DNA from: JACADW01 sp963747985
GTDB lineage: Bacteria; Acidobacteriota; UBA6911
Direction of reading: 5' to 3'
Length of the DNA stretch: 64,000 nucleotides
Assembly (NCBI GenBank): GCA_963747985.1
Contig: CAVVHG010000004.1
Span: 62,001-126,000 of the forward strand
Of the stretch, positions 26,174 to 35,246 are shown one piece after another. A program made the position numbers and the translations under genes. Numbering within the stretch: the stretch's first letter is position 1; each line of letters starts with the position of its first letter. The notes under the pieces were generated by a model that saw nothing but the letters and a program-made list of their open reading frames with translations, was not told the DNA's origin and made no database searches.

Positions 26174-26265
26174 GGTGAACATACCTCGCGGAACAGAACC
26201 GGTCCTGCGCCCATCGGCTATTCAGATGCAGGCGTTCAGGGCGGCTTGAGCCCTGATTCGGTCAC

Positions 26266-26859
26266 TTACGCCGGCTCGATCACGGCTCCGTTTTCGTCCC
26301 CCTCAACCGCCCGCACAAATGCCTTGGCGACAGTCGCTGCCGGCAATCCATTCGAAGGGTCCATTCCCAGCGCGCGCAGTGTTTCTTCAACCCAGGGAGG
26401 GCTGACGACGTTCACCCGGATTCGCCGGGGTGCTTCTATCGCGGCGGCTCGTGCAAAACCCTCGAGGCCCGCGTTCACGAGGCTGATCGCGGCACTGCCG
26501 GGCATTGGTGAACGGGCGAGAATACCGCTCGTCAAGACGAAGCGACCGTTATCCCTCACGTGATCGAAACCGATACGGACCAGGTTGACCTGGCCCATGA
26601 GCTTGTTCGAGAGGCTGAACGCGAAGTCGTCGTCACTGAGTTTCGCCAACGGACCGAACTTGGCAAGCCCGGCGGCACTGATGACGCCATCAACCATCCC
26701 GGTCGCCTTGTACATCGCCTTTATTGAATCCGGACTGGCGAGGTCAACCGTTGTCCGGGTACTCTTGTGACTTACCGGAATGACCTCGTGGCGGGATGCG
26801 AGTGCCTCGACCACCGCGCGCCCGATTGTGCCGGTTGCACCGATTACGATGATTCTCAT
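26266..26859 (-). CDS. Short-chain dehydrogenase/reductase
   Basis: 197 aa from the ATG at 26859 (AGGGAG site); the longer frame to 26925 adds unsupported residues. Rossmann motif IVIGATGTIGRAVVEAL at residues 3-19. Short relative to classical 250-residue SDRs and closest to the small SDRs with DGVISAAGLAKFGP (NAG region) and SLVNAGLEGFARAAAIE, where the usual catalytic Tyr-x3-Lys is replaced: the position reads SLVNAG rather than YxxxK. Catalytic activity is thus doubtful although similar short SDRs are common. Lies between two secreted glycosidase-type genes. Confidence 0.8.
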   Translation of the reverse strand: MRIIVIGATGTIGRAVVEALASRHEVIPVSHKSTRTTVDLASPDSIKAMYKATGMVDGVISAAGLAKFGPLAKLSDDDFAFSLSNKLMGQVNLVRIGFDHVRDNGRFVLTSGILARSPMPGSAAISLVNAGLEGFARAAAIEAPRRIRVNVVSPPWVEETLRALGMDPSNGLPAATVAKAFVRAVEGDENGAVIEPA

Positions 26860-26921
26860 AGTCTGGCTCCCTGTCATTGATGGAAGAGTAGTATCCCAGC
26901 CGCACATCTGCCATACCTGAA

Positions 26922-29129
26922 TCATTGACTCGCGAGTTTGCCGCGAAGGACGATAATCGAGGCCTTGGGAAGCTGGTAGATGGTTTCCGCTCCACCGGCG
27001 GTCACGGTTGACTTAGATGGCGGACCGTCCGGGTCTGCATGACCAGTGCCGCCGCGGCCGCCCCTGTCGGCGGAGGCCTCACCACCCGCCGGAATCGGGT
27101 CAGGGTACCACTGATATTCGGCCGCACCGAAGATCACTCGATCCACCGACCCGGAGAAGAAACGATTCCTGCCGTCGACAGGATCGGCGAAAGTTATTCT
27201 CACATTGTGGCCGTTGTCTCGGTCCTTATTGATCAGCATCACGGACCACTGCCCGTCAGGCCGCTCGACGGCATAGGCTGTGACCAGGATATGTCCATCC
27301 CTGTCCTTCACGTCGCTCGAGACCCTGAAGAGCCTGTGCGTCGCATCAGCGGGCTGCACCCATTCCCTGGTAATCACCTGCGTGGCCAGGTACTGGGGCG
27401 TATAGCTGGTGACGTGATTGTTTTCGTCTATCGGCAGGAAACCGCCGCTGCCGCGGTTTTGCGCTGCCATGTAGTGGAAATAGTAGGTGCCGCCTGCGCC
27501 GGCCGTCATCATGGAACCTACGTAGTCGGCCAGCCAGAGGGCAGCCTTGACGGTGCCCGCGCCACCGTCGCGCAGGTCGTTGCCTTCTGTCATGAAGAAC
27601 GGCACGCCAGGCGGCAGACCGTTGTCTTTCCAGGCTTGAATCACATGGTTCACATTTTCCGGCTCGTCGTACAGTGAGCTCCAATCAGCACAGCTCCTGT
27701 TGAAGCAGGGATAATGTTCGAACGAAAAGAACGTGAAGTCCTGCAAGTGGCCGTGTGCCTTGAGGTAGTCCAGGAACCGGCCCGTAAAGGAGACCCTCCC
27801 GTCGGCATCCGCCCATGAATCGACGTCAGCTGGAGTCCCTTCGTAGGACGGTCCGCCCAGGGGCGCGCCAGGCACAAGTTTGTGGATGGCCTTTGCGAAC
27901 TGTATGTAGAGCGTGGCGTAATCCTCGGGGAGTACACGCTGCCCGTCCGCTTCCTCGCCCATCTCGATATGCGAGATCGGGTATCCTCTCTTGTAGAGGT
28001 AAGCGATTTCGTTCGCTGCATCCTCGGGTATCGTGTAAAGAAGGGCCACCGGGATCATGGTGGGAAGACCGCGTGTCACGCCGCAGTTGAAGAAGAAGTC
28101 GAGTCCGATCTGGTCCCCTCGTCCGTAGTCCAGGTCGGAGGCGGAGTGCCATGGATCGACCGACGAAGGCCAGGTGATGGTCTGCTCCCGGCTCGGCAGG
28201 TGCTTGACGATATCGGTGAACTGACCGTCGGACGACACGGTCCCGACATACAGTTCGTTGATGGCGTATCCTGCGCAATTGCGAACGTCCTCCGAACCGT
28301 GCGTATCGCATGTGTTGGACGATTCCGTCATCCAGATGCGCAGGTACTGCACCGGGACCTTCCAGCTGATCAGCTTGAGAATGGGAGATCCGCCCTTGCC
28401 CTCGGGGACGGTGCCCATCGGGAAGGTTTGCCAGGTGCCCTTGTTTATCCCCTCATAGAAGGGTTCCTGCTCACCGGTCCAGAACTGTACGTAGTACCGC
28501 CGGGCATATGGATTCGCCCATGCGATCTTGATGGCGTTGACGTCCATTTTGGCGCCCAGGTCAATCATCACCCACTGCGGGTGAAGGGAGTCGTCCTCAC
28601 CCGTAAAGGTCCTGGTCAGGTATGGATTGCTCTTCCAGTATGAATCGAGGTTCCCGTCGGTCAGGCGCGACCAGCCGTTACCGTCGCCCAGGGTGGCGCC
28701 GCGGTGGGGCAACGGGTACGCCCAGGAGTGGCGGATCTGCTCGCCGGTCGGCTCCGCGCTGCCCGTGAAATAGCCCTCCTGCCTGGCCGCGTTACTCCAT
28801 GTGCCGCGGGGATTCCAATGCCAGGCCTCGATCATCAGTTCGGTGTTCTGTCGATACGAAACCGTCTGCCATCCCGCGCCCAGAAGTTCTTTCAGGACTG
28901 GATCGGTCAGCATCCTTTCCGTGTGCTTCTCGTTGTCCTCTCTGGTGGCGCCGCCACGGAGGCGGTCGATACCCCCGCCGAGGGCGCGGAACGGGCTGAA
29001 TGAATTCACCGCGTGGGATGGGGCTGCGTCCACAACGATGTTCTGTGCCAGGGCCTCCACGGCAGGCAGGAAGTACATGCTGGCCCCAAGCAGGATTCCA
29101 GGAACGCGCCATTTCATTCCCGCTGTCAT
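26922..29129 (-). CDS. Secreted glycosidase with discoidin-like domain
   Basis: 735 aa from the ATG at 29129; the frame continues upstream through the kinase gene but is not used. Signal peptide 1-28 (ILLGASMYFLPAVEALAQ). A discoidin/F5-8 type carbohydrate-binding domain follows (about 125-265: SRLTDGNLDSYWKSNPY, WVMIDLGAKMDVNAIKIAW). The catalytic TIM barrel resembles GH clan A: candidate acid/base Glu in HIEMGEEADG and nucleophile Glu in FFMTEGND. A C-terminal beta domain ends VLRGKLASQ. It begins 14 bases after the kinase stop, so the kinase and this enzyme are probably co-transcribed. Substrate not predictable. Confidence 0.8.
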   Translation of the reverse strand: MTAGMKWRVPGILLGASMYFLPAVEALAQNIVVDAAPSHAVNSFSPFRALGGGIDRLRGGATREDNEKHTERMLTDPVLKELLGAGWQTVSYRQNTELMIEAWHWNPRGTWSNAARQEGYFTGSAEPTGEQIRHSWAYPLPHRGATLGDGNGWSRLTDGNLDSYWKSNPYLTRTFTGEDDSLHPQWVMIDLGAKMDVNAIKIAWANPYARRYYVQFWTGEQEPFYEGINKGTWQTFPMGTVPEGKGGSPILKLISWKVPVQYLRIWMTESSNTCDTHGSEDVRNCAGYAINELYVGTVSSDGQFTDIVKHLPSREQTITWPSSVDPWHSASDLDYGRGDQIGLDFFFNCGVTRGLPTMIPVALLYTIPEDAANEIAYLYKRGYPISHIEMGEEADGQRVLPEDYATLYIQFAKAIHKLVPGAPLGGPSYEGTPADVDSWADADGRVSFTGRFLDYLKAHGHLQDFTFFSFEHYPCFNRSCADWSSLYDEPENVNHVIQAWKDNGLPPGVPFFMTEGNDLRDGGAGTVKAALWLADYVGSMMTAGAGGTYYFHYMAAQNRGSGGFLPIDENNHVTSYTPQYLATQVITREWVQPADATHRLFRVSSDVKDRDGHILVTAYAVERPDGQWSVMLINKDRDNGHNVRITFADPVDGRNRFFSGSVDRVIFGAAEYQWYPDPIPAGGEASADRGGRGGTGHADPDGPPSKSTVTAGGAETIYQLPKASIIVLRGKLASQ

Positions 29130-29143
29130 GACTGTCTCCTTGA

Positions 29144-31858
29144 TCAGTTCCGGAGGTGAGGGAGTTCTTCGAACCAGTTTTGCACGAGGACCATTTCGTT
29201 TACAGGCTGGGGTGTTCTTTCGTCGAGCTTCACCATCAGGAACCGCCGGCCGTCGGGTGAGATGTCCCAGGAGCGCACAGGAAAACCCCATCCGTACCCG
29301 GGCTGCTCGAACAGGAGTCGGGGTTTGCCGGCAGTAAGGCGGGGCCCGTCCTGAACATCGGTGGCCCAAACCTGGTCCCGCTGGCGGTAGAAGATCTGTC
29401 TGCCGTTCCGTGACCACATGGGTTCGGTGCCGCCTTCACTGGAAATCTGCTGCCGTCCTCCCGGACCCGGGAAAGCCTGGACGTATACTTCATCGCGTCC
29501 CGATTCGTTGGAGGTATAGGCTATCCACCGACCGTCGGGAGAGAATTCCGGGTACGTTTCCTGGAATCGGGAACTGAGGCAGGGAGTCACCTTGCGGTCG
29601 CGTATACCGAGGAACAGGATGTCGTTGCGGTTTTCCGGGTGGTTTTGCACGAAGGCCAGCGTTTGCCCGTCAGGCGACCACGATGCGGGATATTGATCGT
29701 ACTCGCTCTCAGTCACCCGCTCCATCGGCGCGCTGCCGTCGGCGAGTTCCCAGAAGATGTTCGCCAGGCCACTCTTCGACCAGCCAAAGGCGAGTCGCCG
29801 GGCGTCGGGAGTCCAAGCCACCCAGCTCGCCATGCCTTCCGATGTCAGCCTGGTGGCCGTGCCCCTCGGCAGATCATAGATCCAGACCTGCCTCTCCTTA
29901 CCCAGCATCGAATAGGCGATGTGCTGACCATCGGGCGAGACACGGGGCGCAAAAAAAGGCGCCCTGAAAGCGGTAATCGGCTGGACCTTCCCATCGCTGT
30001 CGACCCAGACGAGTGAATTCTCCCTGTCCGGCAAGATACCCCCCGGCACATAGATCAACGATCCCGAGACCGAGATGCTGAACTGGCCTGCAGCGGTGTC
30101 ATACCCGGTGTTTCCGGTGTTGAGCGCCTGCGCGACGTTTGCGACCGTGGCGACCGGTTGGGCCGTGATCACCAGCTTGTCGGGATCGAATGGGGCAATC
30201 ATCATCGTCCCCTGCCGGAGGAACGCCAGGTGGCCGGTAGGGACGTATCTCGCGTCCGAGGCATCTTCGAGCAAGGTCCGCCATTTTCGGGTCCCAAGCT
30301 CCAGCACTGCGACACGCGGCTGCACATCCCAACCGTGTCGCATGATAGTGAAGAGGATGCCCTTCCCCCCGGGGAGACAATGCGGCAGGCGATGACTGTA
30401 TTCTTCCTTCGATTTGTCAGGCACTGTCAGCATCTCCGGTTTGCCGCCGTCTGCCGACAGCCTGAGAAGGCCGGCGTCCTCCTGTTGGGCAAAGACAATT
30501 TGGTTGTCGGGTCCCCAACTGAAGCCGTAAGGCCAGGGAACGGCACAGAGGGCTGTGGGTACGCCGCCTTCTGCCGGAACTTTCAGGAGTCTGCCGTCCG
30601 CCCAGAATCCGATCCAGCGATCGTCCGGGGAGAGGAAAGGACTCATCGCGCCTTCGGTTTCCGCGATGACCTTGGCATCCAACTGATCTGTTCGCCGGAT
30701 GTAGAGACGGGAGACTGCCTGCAGGCTTGGACTGCCTTCGATTGCACAATAGACGATGAAGCGCCCGTCGCTGGAGATAGTGATAGCGGTCCGGCTTGGT
30801 CGCCAGAAGTCCGCCTGACGTGCCCTCCCTGCGAGCCATTGCCCCGGGTCGATCCTGATGATCGCTCTGGTAACGGGCGCGGGTGGAGCAGTCTGGAAAT
30901 GCTTCATCAGCGCAAACAAAGCAAGGATTGCGGCCACGGCCCCGACGGCGGCCGATCCTGCAATCCACCAGGTTCGAGACCGCCTGGGAGGTATGACCGG
31001 CTCTGATGTCTCCATGCCGGGTACGTCGATGCCGATGAATGCGTCGGCAATGTCGTGCAGTCGACGGCCCGGGTCCTTCTGCAGGCACTGCTTGAGCACA
31101 GTCCGCACGGAGCGCGGGGTCTCTGACGGGAGGAGATCCCAGGCCGGCTCGGTCTTCAGGACCGAGGCAATTGCCTCGGCGACGCTTTCACCCTGAAACG
31201 CTCTCTCCCCGGCCAGGCACTCGTACAGAACGCAACCGAAGGCCCAGATATCCGCGCGCCTGTCGGCCATCTTCATCTTGGCCTGCTCGGGGCTCATGTA
31301 AGCCGCGGTGCCGAGGATGACGCCGGAGCGGGTCATCTCGCTCGAGATGGTCGGTGACACCGAGAGATCCACGGTCGCCGCCTGATCCTGGAGAGCGCGG
31401 GCCAGTCCGAAGTCGAGGATCTTGACCTTGCCTTCCTGTGTGAACTTCACATTCGCGGGTTTGAGATCGCGGTGAATAATCCCTTTCTCATGCGCTGCCT
31501 CGAGCCCTTCGGCGACCTGGCGGCAGATGTCCAGCGTCTCGTCCAGTGGGATGCGGCCCTCTCTCAGCCGCTCGGCAAGAGTCGGGCCTTCGACCAGTTC
31601 CATAACGAGGAACGGCTTGCCGTCAGCCTGTTCCAGTCCATAGATGGACGCGATGTTGGGATGATTCAAAGCAGCGAGCAGCCTTGCCTCACGCTCGAAT
31701 CGGGCGAGCCTTTCGGCGTCTTGCGCGAAGGCGTCGGGGAGTGCCTTGATTGCCACGTTTCGGGAAAGCCTTATGTCCTCGGCGCGATAGACCTCGCCCA
31801 TGCCACCTGCGCCGATCTGTTCTTTGATCTTGTAGTTGCCAAAAGTCCTTCCGATCAT
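29144..31858 (-). CDS. Ser/Thr kinase with C-terminal TolB/WD40 propeller (kinase A)
   Basis: 904 aa. Hanks kinase domain at residues 8-270: glycine loop IGAGGMGEVYRAED, VAIK lysine, HRDLKPANVKF, DFGLARAL, TAAYMSPEQAK and WAFGCVLYECL are all intact. One transmembrane helix at about 298-320 (WWIAGSAAVGAVAAILALFAL). The outside part (380-900) is a TolB-like propeller with repeats such as LSPDDRWIGFW, SPDGQHIAYS, FSPDGRWIAYTSNESGRDEVY and DISPDGRRFLMVKLDE. This layout, cytoplasmic kinase plus external propeller, is typical of Acidobacteriota. Closest to kinase B in this window, sharing the FLMVK...NWFEEL ending. Probable first gene of a four-gene operon. Confidence 0.93.
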   Translation of the reverse strand: MIGRTFGNYKIKEQIGAGGMGEVYRAEDIRLSRNVAIKALPDAFAQDAERLARFEREARLLAALNHPNIASIYGLEQADGKPFLVMELVEGPTLAERLREGRIPLDETLDICRQVAEGLEAAHEKGIIHRDLKPANVKFTQEGKVKILDFGLARALQDQAATVDLSVSPTISSEMTRSGVILGTAAYMSPEQAKMKMADRRADIWAFGCVLYECLAGERAFQGESVAEAIASVLKTEPAWDLLPSETPRSVRTVLKQCLQKDPGRRLHDIADAFIGIDVPGMETSEPVIPPRRSRTWWIAGSAAVGAVAAILALFALMKHFQTAPPAPVTRAIIRIDPGQWLAGRARQADFWRPSRTAITISSDGRFIVYCAIEGSPSLQAVSRLYIRRTDQLDAKVIAETEGAMSPFLSPDDRWIGFWADGRLLKVPAEGGVPTALCAVPWPYGFSWGPDNQIVFAQQEDAGLLRLSADGGKPEMLTVPDKSKEEYSHRLPHCLPGGKGILFTIMRHGWDVQPRVAVLELGTRKWRTLLEDASDARYVPTGHLAFLRQGTMMIAPFDPDKLVITAQPVATVANVAQALNTGNTGYDTAAGQFSISVSGSLIYVPGGILPDRENSLVWVDSDGKVQPITAFRAPFFAPRVSPDGQHIAYSMLGKERQVWIYDLPRGTATRLTSEGMASWVAWTPDARRLAFGWSKSGLANIFWELADGSAPMERVTESEYDQYPASWSPDGQTLAFVQNHPENRNDILFLGIRDRKVTPCLSSRFQETYPEFSPDGRWIAYTSNESGRDEVYVQAFPGPGGRQQISSEGGTEPMWSRNGRQIFYRQRDQVWATDVQDGPRLTAGKPRLLFEQPGYGWGFPVRSWDISPDGRRFLMVKLDERTPQPVNEMVLVQNWFEELPHLRN

Positions 31859-31919
31859 ACGAGGCGCTCCCGTGCTGACTCTTCGCCTTTGATCGATACT
31901 TACCCGGGCAATTGAAAGG

Positions 31920-31925
31920 ATTATA
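31920..31925 (-). promoter_or_regulatory. Candidate -10 element for the kinase A operon
   Basis: TATAAT on the minus strand in the context GGGCTATAATCC, about 60 bases before the kinase A ATG. The same GGGCTATAATC word lies before the second kinase cluster at 42791-42786. No clear -35. Confidence 0.4.
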
Positions 31926-32088
31926 GCCCTGCCGGATTGACGCTTACAGCGAAAAGGTGGGAGCCTGGCGTGGAAGGTGGCGCGCTGCTGGCGCGGGCTT
32001 TCCGCGCTATTATCCCGGGTTCTGCGACGCCGGTCAGGGTGAGGAACTCGCCCGTGCTCGAACTCTCTGACGCGGCCTCATCTTTCTG

Positions 32089-32619
32089 TCAGGAGATGTC
32101 GGCCGCTGCTACGAGCAGCGCATCCTGCCAACCGGACGGCCTCGTGAATGTCCGGGGATTGCGGACAGGGTACTTGCCGAAGACCTGCTGAGAGCCGGTG
32201 GCCGGATCGACCCATTTCACGGACGCCGAGTCGGCGGCAGTGATTTCAGCCAGCTTGATGGTGACATCTGGTTGGTTGGCGATATAGGCGATGACCCATT
32301 TGCCCTCGTTGGACCGGGCGCCAAGGTTGAGCACATCACCCTCCGTATTGCCGCCTGCGCTCAAGACAGTCTGGTCAGGCACCAACGTCCACCAGTCCGG
32401 CAGGGAAGTGAGGATATGCTTCGCCTCGCTGAACGAATAACGACGCAACAGCTCCCATTGCGTGTCAGCAAGAAGATAGAAGGGCTTGCCGTTTGCAGCG
32501 ACGAAGAACCGACCGTCCTGACTGACGCCGATGGGACCGGCCGATTCCCCGGCACCGGAGATGAAGGACATCGATAGGGCAAAATCCACAACCAGGCTCA
32601 GGACACTGCGCCATATCAT
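32089..32619 (-). pseudogene. Internally deleted DUF4038-type glycosidase remnant
   Basis: An open frame of 176 codons that joins the two ends of a longer family. Residues 30-72 (GPIGVSQDGRFFVAANGKPF, LLADTQWELL) are the N-terminal part of DUF4038 glycosidases, where the barrel starts. Residues 73-176 (WWTLVPDQTVL, GKWVIAYIANQ, SVKWVDPATGS) match the C-terminal sandwich domain. The 300 or so residues of catalytic barrel normally between them are absent, in frame. A signal peptide remains. Either a dead gene that happens to stay open or a secreted binding module. Family call is from pattern memory, no search done. Confidence 0.65.
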
Positions 32620-32744
32620 GGCAGGTTTTTCCCCGTGGCTTGACCTGCACCCGCGATGGGCTTCTGAGGCACAAAAGTCGGAACACTACCATGATACTAT
32701 TCCCCATCCGAGACTGATGGGGAGTACATGATGCGGAGGGGGTG

Positions 32745-34358
32745 ATGAAGCTCCAACGAAATGGTCGGCGCATCGCTTGTGCGATTCTGACTGCAGTGAT
32801 GTCGATCAGGCTGTGCGCCGCGCTTGGCGCGAAGGGGTCGAGCGAATTGAAACCGGCCTACGTAAAGACGGCAAATGGTGAATTGGAGGGAGCGGTCAGT
32901 GACGATGGAAAGGTCCGGACTTTTCGGGGCATTCCCTTTGCCGCTCCTCCGGTCGGAGCGTTGCGCTGGAAAGCACCGCAGCCGGCCGCCGCATGGGCCG
33001 GCGTCCGCAAAGCCGTCGAGTATGGGGCGCGCTGTATGCAGAATCGCGTCTATGACGACATGGTTTTCCGCGACAGCGGCCCGAGCGAGGATTGCCTTTA
33101 CCTCAACGTCTGGGCGCCTGTGACTGCCCGTCCGGAGAAGCTCCCCGTGATGGTCTGGATTTATGGCGGCGGCTTTGTCGCGGGATCGACTTCGGAACCG
33201 CGCCAGGAGGGCGAAAACCTTTCGAAGAAAGGAGTGGTCGTCGTCAGCTGCAACTACAGGCTTGACGTGTTCGGATTCTTCTCGCACCCCGAACTCGCGG
33301 AGGAATCCGGACGCAATGCCGCGGGAAACTATGGTCTCATGGACCAGGTCGCCGCTCTCCAGTGGGTGCGCAGGAACATCGCGGCGTTTGGCGGCGACCC
33401 GGAAAACGTCACCATCTTCGGCGAGTCGGCGGGCTCTTTTTCCGTCAGTGGATTGGTGGCATCCCCTCTCGCCAGGGGGCTGTTCCATCGCGCCATCGGT
33501 GAAAGCGGTGCGTTCTTCGGCACGACACTCCAGTTAAAGCCCCTGGCTGAGACCGAAAGGGCCGATCTGGAATTTGCCAGGTCCTCATTAGGTACCACAT
33601 CGATCGATGCACTCCGTGCCAAGCCTGCAGATGAAATCCTGAAAGCCTCAGCGAAGGAGAGGATGCTGCGCTTCAGCCCCAATATCGACGGCTATTTCCT
33701 GCCTCAGAATGTCGGCGCGATTTATGCCGAGGGGCGGCAGAATCCCGTTTCTCTCCTGGCCGGGTGGAACGCCGATGAAGGAGAATACGAGTCGATCTTC
33801 GGGAAGGATCCGCCTACCGCAGAGAACTTCCGGGCATACGCCCGCAAGCTGTTAGGCGGAAACGCTGAAGCCTTCCTGAAACTTTACCCGGCGGCGACCG
33901 ATGCGGAGGCGAGACGGTCGGCACAGGACTTTTCCGGAGACCAGTTCATCGCCTACCCAACCTGGAAGTGGCTCGAGATGCAGTACAAGACGGGGAAGTC
34001 CCCGGTGTATCGGTACCGGTTTGATCAGACTCTCCCCTGGGGCGCGGACTACAGGCCCAAACCGGGAGAGGAGCCGACTGCACCCCACGCCGCTGAGATC
34101 GAGTATGTTTTCGGGATGTTGTCGTCAAGAAAACTTCCCTGGCGTCCGGAAGACGGGAAGGTGTCGGATCTCATGGGGTCCTACTGGGCCAACTTTGCCA
34201 GGGCCGGCGATCCGAACGGCCCGGGGTTGCCGCACTGGCCTGTGTATGGCAGTAAGGACGGATATCAGGTTATGCATCTCAACGCCGCATCCCGAGCCTT
34301 GCCGGATCAGCACAGAGCCCGGTACCTGCTCCTGGACAGCCTGGCGCCTCTCAGATGA
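32745..34358 (+). CDS. Type-B carboxylesterase, secreted
   Basis: 537 aa from the ATG at 32745 with GGAGGGGG before it. Signal peptide 1-27. Alpha/beta-hydrolase of the carboxylesterase/cholinesterase family: FRGIPFAAPPVGALRW (60-75), EDCLYLNVWAP (115-125), oxyanion-hole GGGF (141-144), catalytic Ser228 in FGESAGS, likely Glu345 in NADEGEYES and His448 in APHAAEIEYVFG. All residues needed for ester hydrolysis are present. A second copy at 50348-51148 is inactivated. Both copies are followed by the same sequence leading to a tRNA-fMet. Confidence 0.93.
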   Translation: MKLQRNGRRIACAILTAVMSIRLCAALGAKGSSELKPAYVKTANGELEGAVSDDGKVRTFRGIPFAAPPVGALRWKAPQPAAAWAGVRKAVEYGARCMQNRVYDDMVFRDSGPSEDCLYLNVWAPVTARPEKLPVMVWIYGGGFVAGSTSEPRQEGENLSKKGVVVVSCNYRLDVFGFFSHPELAEESGRNAAGNYGLMDQVAALQWVRRNIAAFGGDPENVTIFGESAGSFSVSGLVASPLARGLFHRAIGESGAFFGTTLQLKPLAETERADLEFARSSLGTTSIDALRAKPADEILKASAKERMLRFSPNIDGYFLPQNVGAIYAEGRQNPVSLLAGWNADEGEYESIFGKDPPTAENFRAYARKLLGGNAEAFLKLYPAATDAEARRSAQDFSGDQFIAYPTWKWLEMQYKTGKSPVYRYRFDQTLPWGADYRPKPGEEPTAPHAAEIEYVFGMLSSRKLPWRPEDGKVSDLMGSYWANFARAGDPNGPGLPHWPVYGSKDGYQVMHLNAASRALPDQHRARYLLLDSLAPLR

Positions 34359-34542
34359 ATCCGCACTGAATGTGCACGGTTGGATGTTCGCCCGGAAGGT
34401 CGGCCTCGAGGACGGTATCCAGCGTCAATACTCTGCCGGCCTGGACTGAGTTTTCCGGGACTCCGTGATCTCGGCAGATTATTGATTTCATCCGGCTACT
34501 GCATGACCCATGCCGTACCGGGGCCTATAATGCCTCCCGTGT

Positions 34543-34580
34543 CGCGGGGTGGAGCAGTCAGGTAGCTCATCGGCTCATAG
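34543..34580 (+). pseudogene. Truncated tRNA-fMet (5' half only)
   Basis: The first 38 or so bases match the intact tRNA at 51279: acceptor strand CGCGGGG, D-arm GGAGCAGTCAGGTAGCTC, and GGCTCATA of the anticodon arm. After that the sequence diverges, so no T-arm or 3' acceptor strand exists. Upstream a TATAAT at 34529-34534 and an ATGACC at -35 with a 17-base spacer remain. This gap (34359-34680) is otherwise the duplicated tail of the esterase gene. Confidence 0.85.
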
Positions 34581-34656
34581 GATAAGCACATACATCGGGG
34601 TCATCTTAGTCCAATGACGGGACGTCTCGAAGAAATCTCACGAGTACTTCTAATGC

Positions 34657-34662
34657 TATAAT
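34657..34662 (+). promoter_or_regulatory. Extended -10 promoter of the tiny Lys-rich ORF
   Basis: TGCTATAAT (extended -10: TG one base before TATAAT), giving a leader of about 12-15 bases and placing AGGAGG between start site and ATG 34681. Confidence 0.5.
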
Positions 34663-34680
34663 CATTCGCACAGGAGGCCA

Positions 34681-34782
34681 ATGATGGCAAAATCCAGAGA
34701 CGCCAGGAAAGATGTCAAGAAGAAACCGGCAAGAACCATCAAAGAAAAAAGGAAGGCTAAGCTGGAGAGGAAATCGAAATAG
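34681..34782 (+). CDS. Tiny Lys/Arg-rich protein
   Basis: 33 aa from ATG 34681 (a second ATG follows at once), with CAGGAGG seven bases upstream and an extended -10 promoter. Composition is extreme: about half of residues are Lys or Arg, in blocks such as KSRDARKDVKKKPA, TIKEKRKAKLERKSK. No hydrophobic core. Similar very short KDVKKxPAKTxKEKR proteins occur in many bacterial genomes but have no assigned function that I know of. Nucleic acid or ribosome binding is a guess. Sits just after the truncated tRNA. Confidence 0.7.
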   Translation: MMAKSRDARKDVKKKPARTIKEKRKAKLERKSK

Positions 34783-35002
34783 GCGAGTTTCCCTCCTGCC
34801 TGTTGTCCGGTTTTATCCCCTGTTTGGGCCATTCTGTGGTAGGAATGTGGCAGGAACTTTCATCCTCCAGGCCCCGGATGGAACGATCCAGCTCACGTCC
34901 GACTCGAGATGCTTGCATTCGCTCATGGCAATGGGTCCCATCTCAGCATTCGGCATGGGTCCCGAAAGAGAGATTTTCTAATTTTGGAACGGGGTAGGGA
35001 TT

Positions 35003-35179
35003 ATGCAGATCTATGACGTTCCACAATTAGTCGAGATGCTCAAAGTATTGAAGAAAGCCGTCAGGTCATACCTCATCTCAGACCGGCTGAAAGGACGAAA
35101 GGCGAGCAAGCGCTGGCTCATGCACGAGGACGCAGTGAAAGAAATCTTGATGAATATCGAGCGCATTGCGACTGAATAG
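35003..35179 (+). CDS. Small excisionase-family HTH protein
   Basis: 58 aa from ATG 35003, with GGGGTAGGGA upstream. The sequence follows the MerR-like excisionase fold: IYDVPQLVEMLKVLKKAVRSY (helix-turn-helix), LKGRKASKRWLMHEDAVKEIL (wing and last helix). Usual members read SKKTVRRYI where this has LKKAVRSYL, so the recognition helix has drifted. Such proteins are DNA-bending recombination directionality factors or small regulators. No integrase gene is found nearby. The stretch 34783-35002 between it and the tiny Lys-rich ORF has no gene. Confidence 0.72.
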   Translation: MQIYDVPQLVEMLKVLKKAVRSYLISDRLKGRKASKRWLMHEDAVKEILMNIERIATE

Positions 35180-35246
35180 TCGTTGAGATGATTACTGACC
35201 CGCCCGGGATAAGGCCGGAATCAACACGCCACCCGGAACCGAACCG

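Noticed and set aside
34712..34981. 89-codon ORF overlapping the tiny Lys-rich gene
   Set aside because: It is in another frame, without ribosome site, and its composition is not protein-like.
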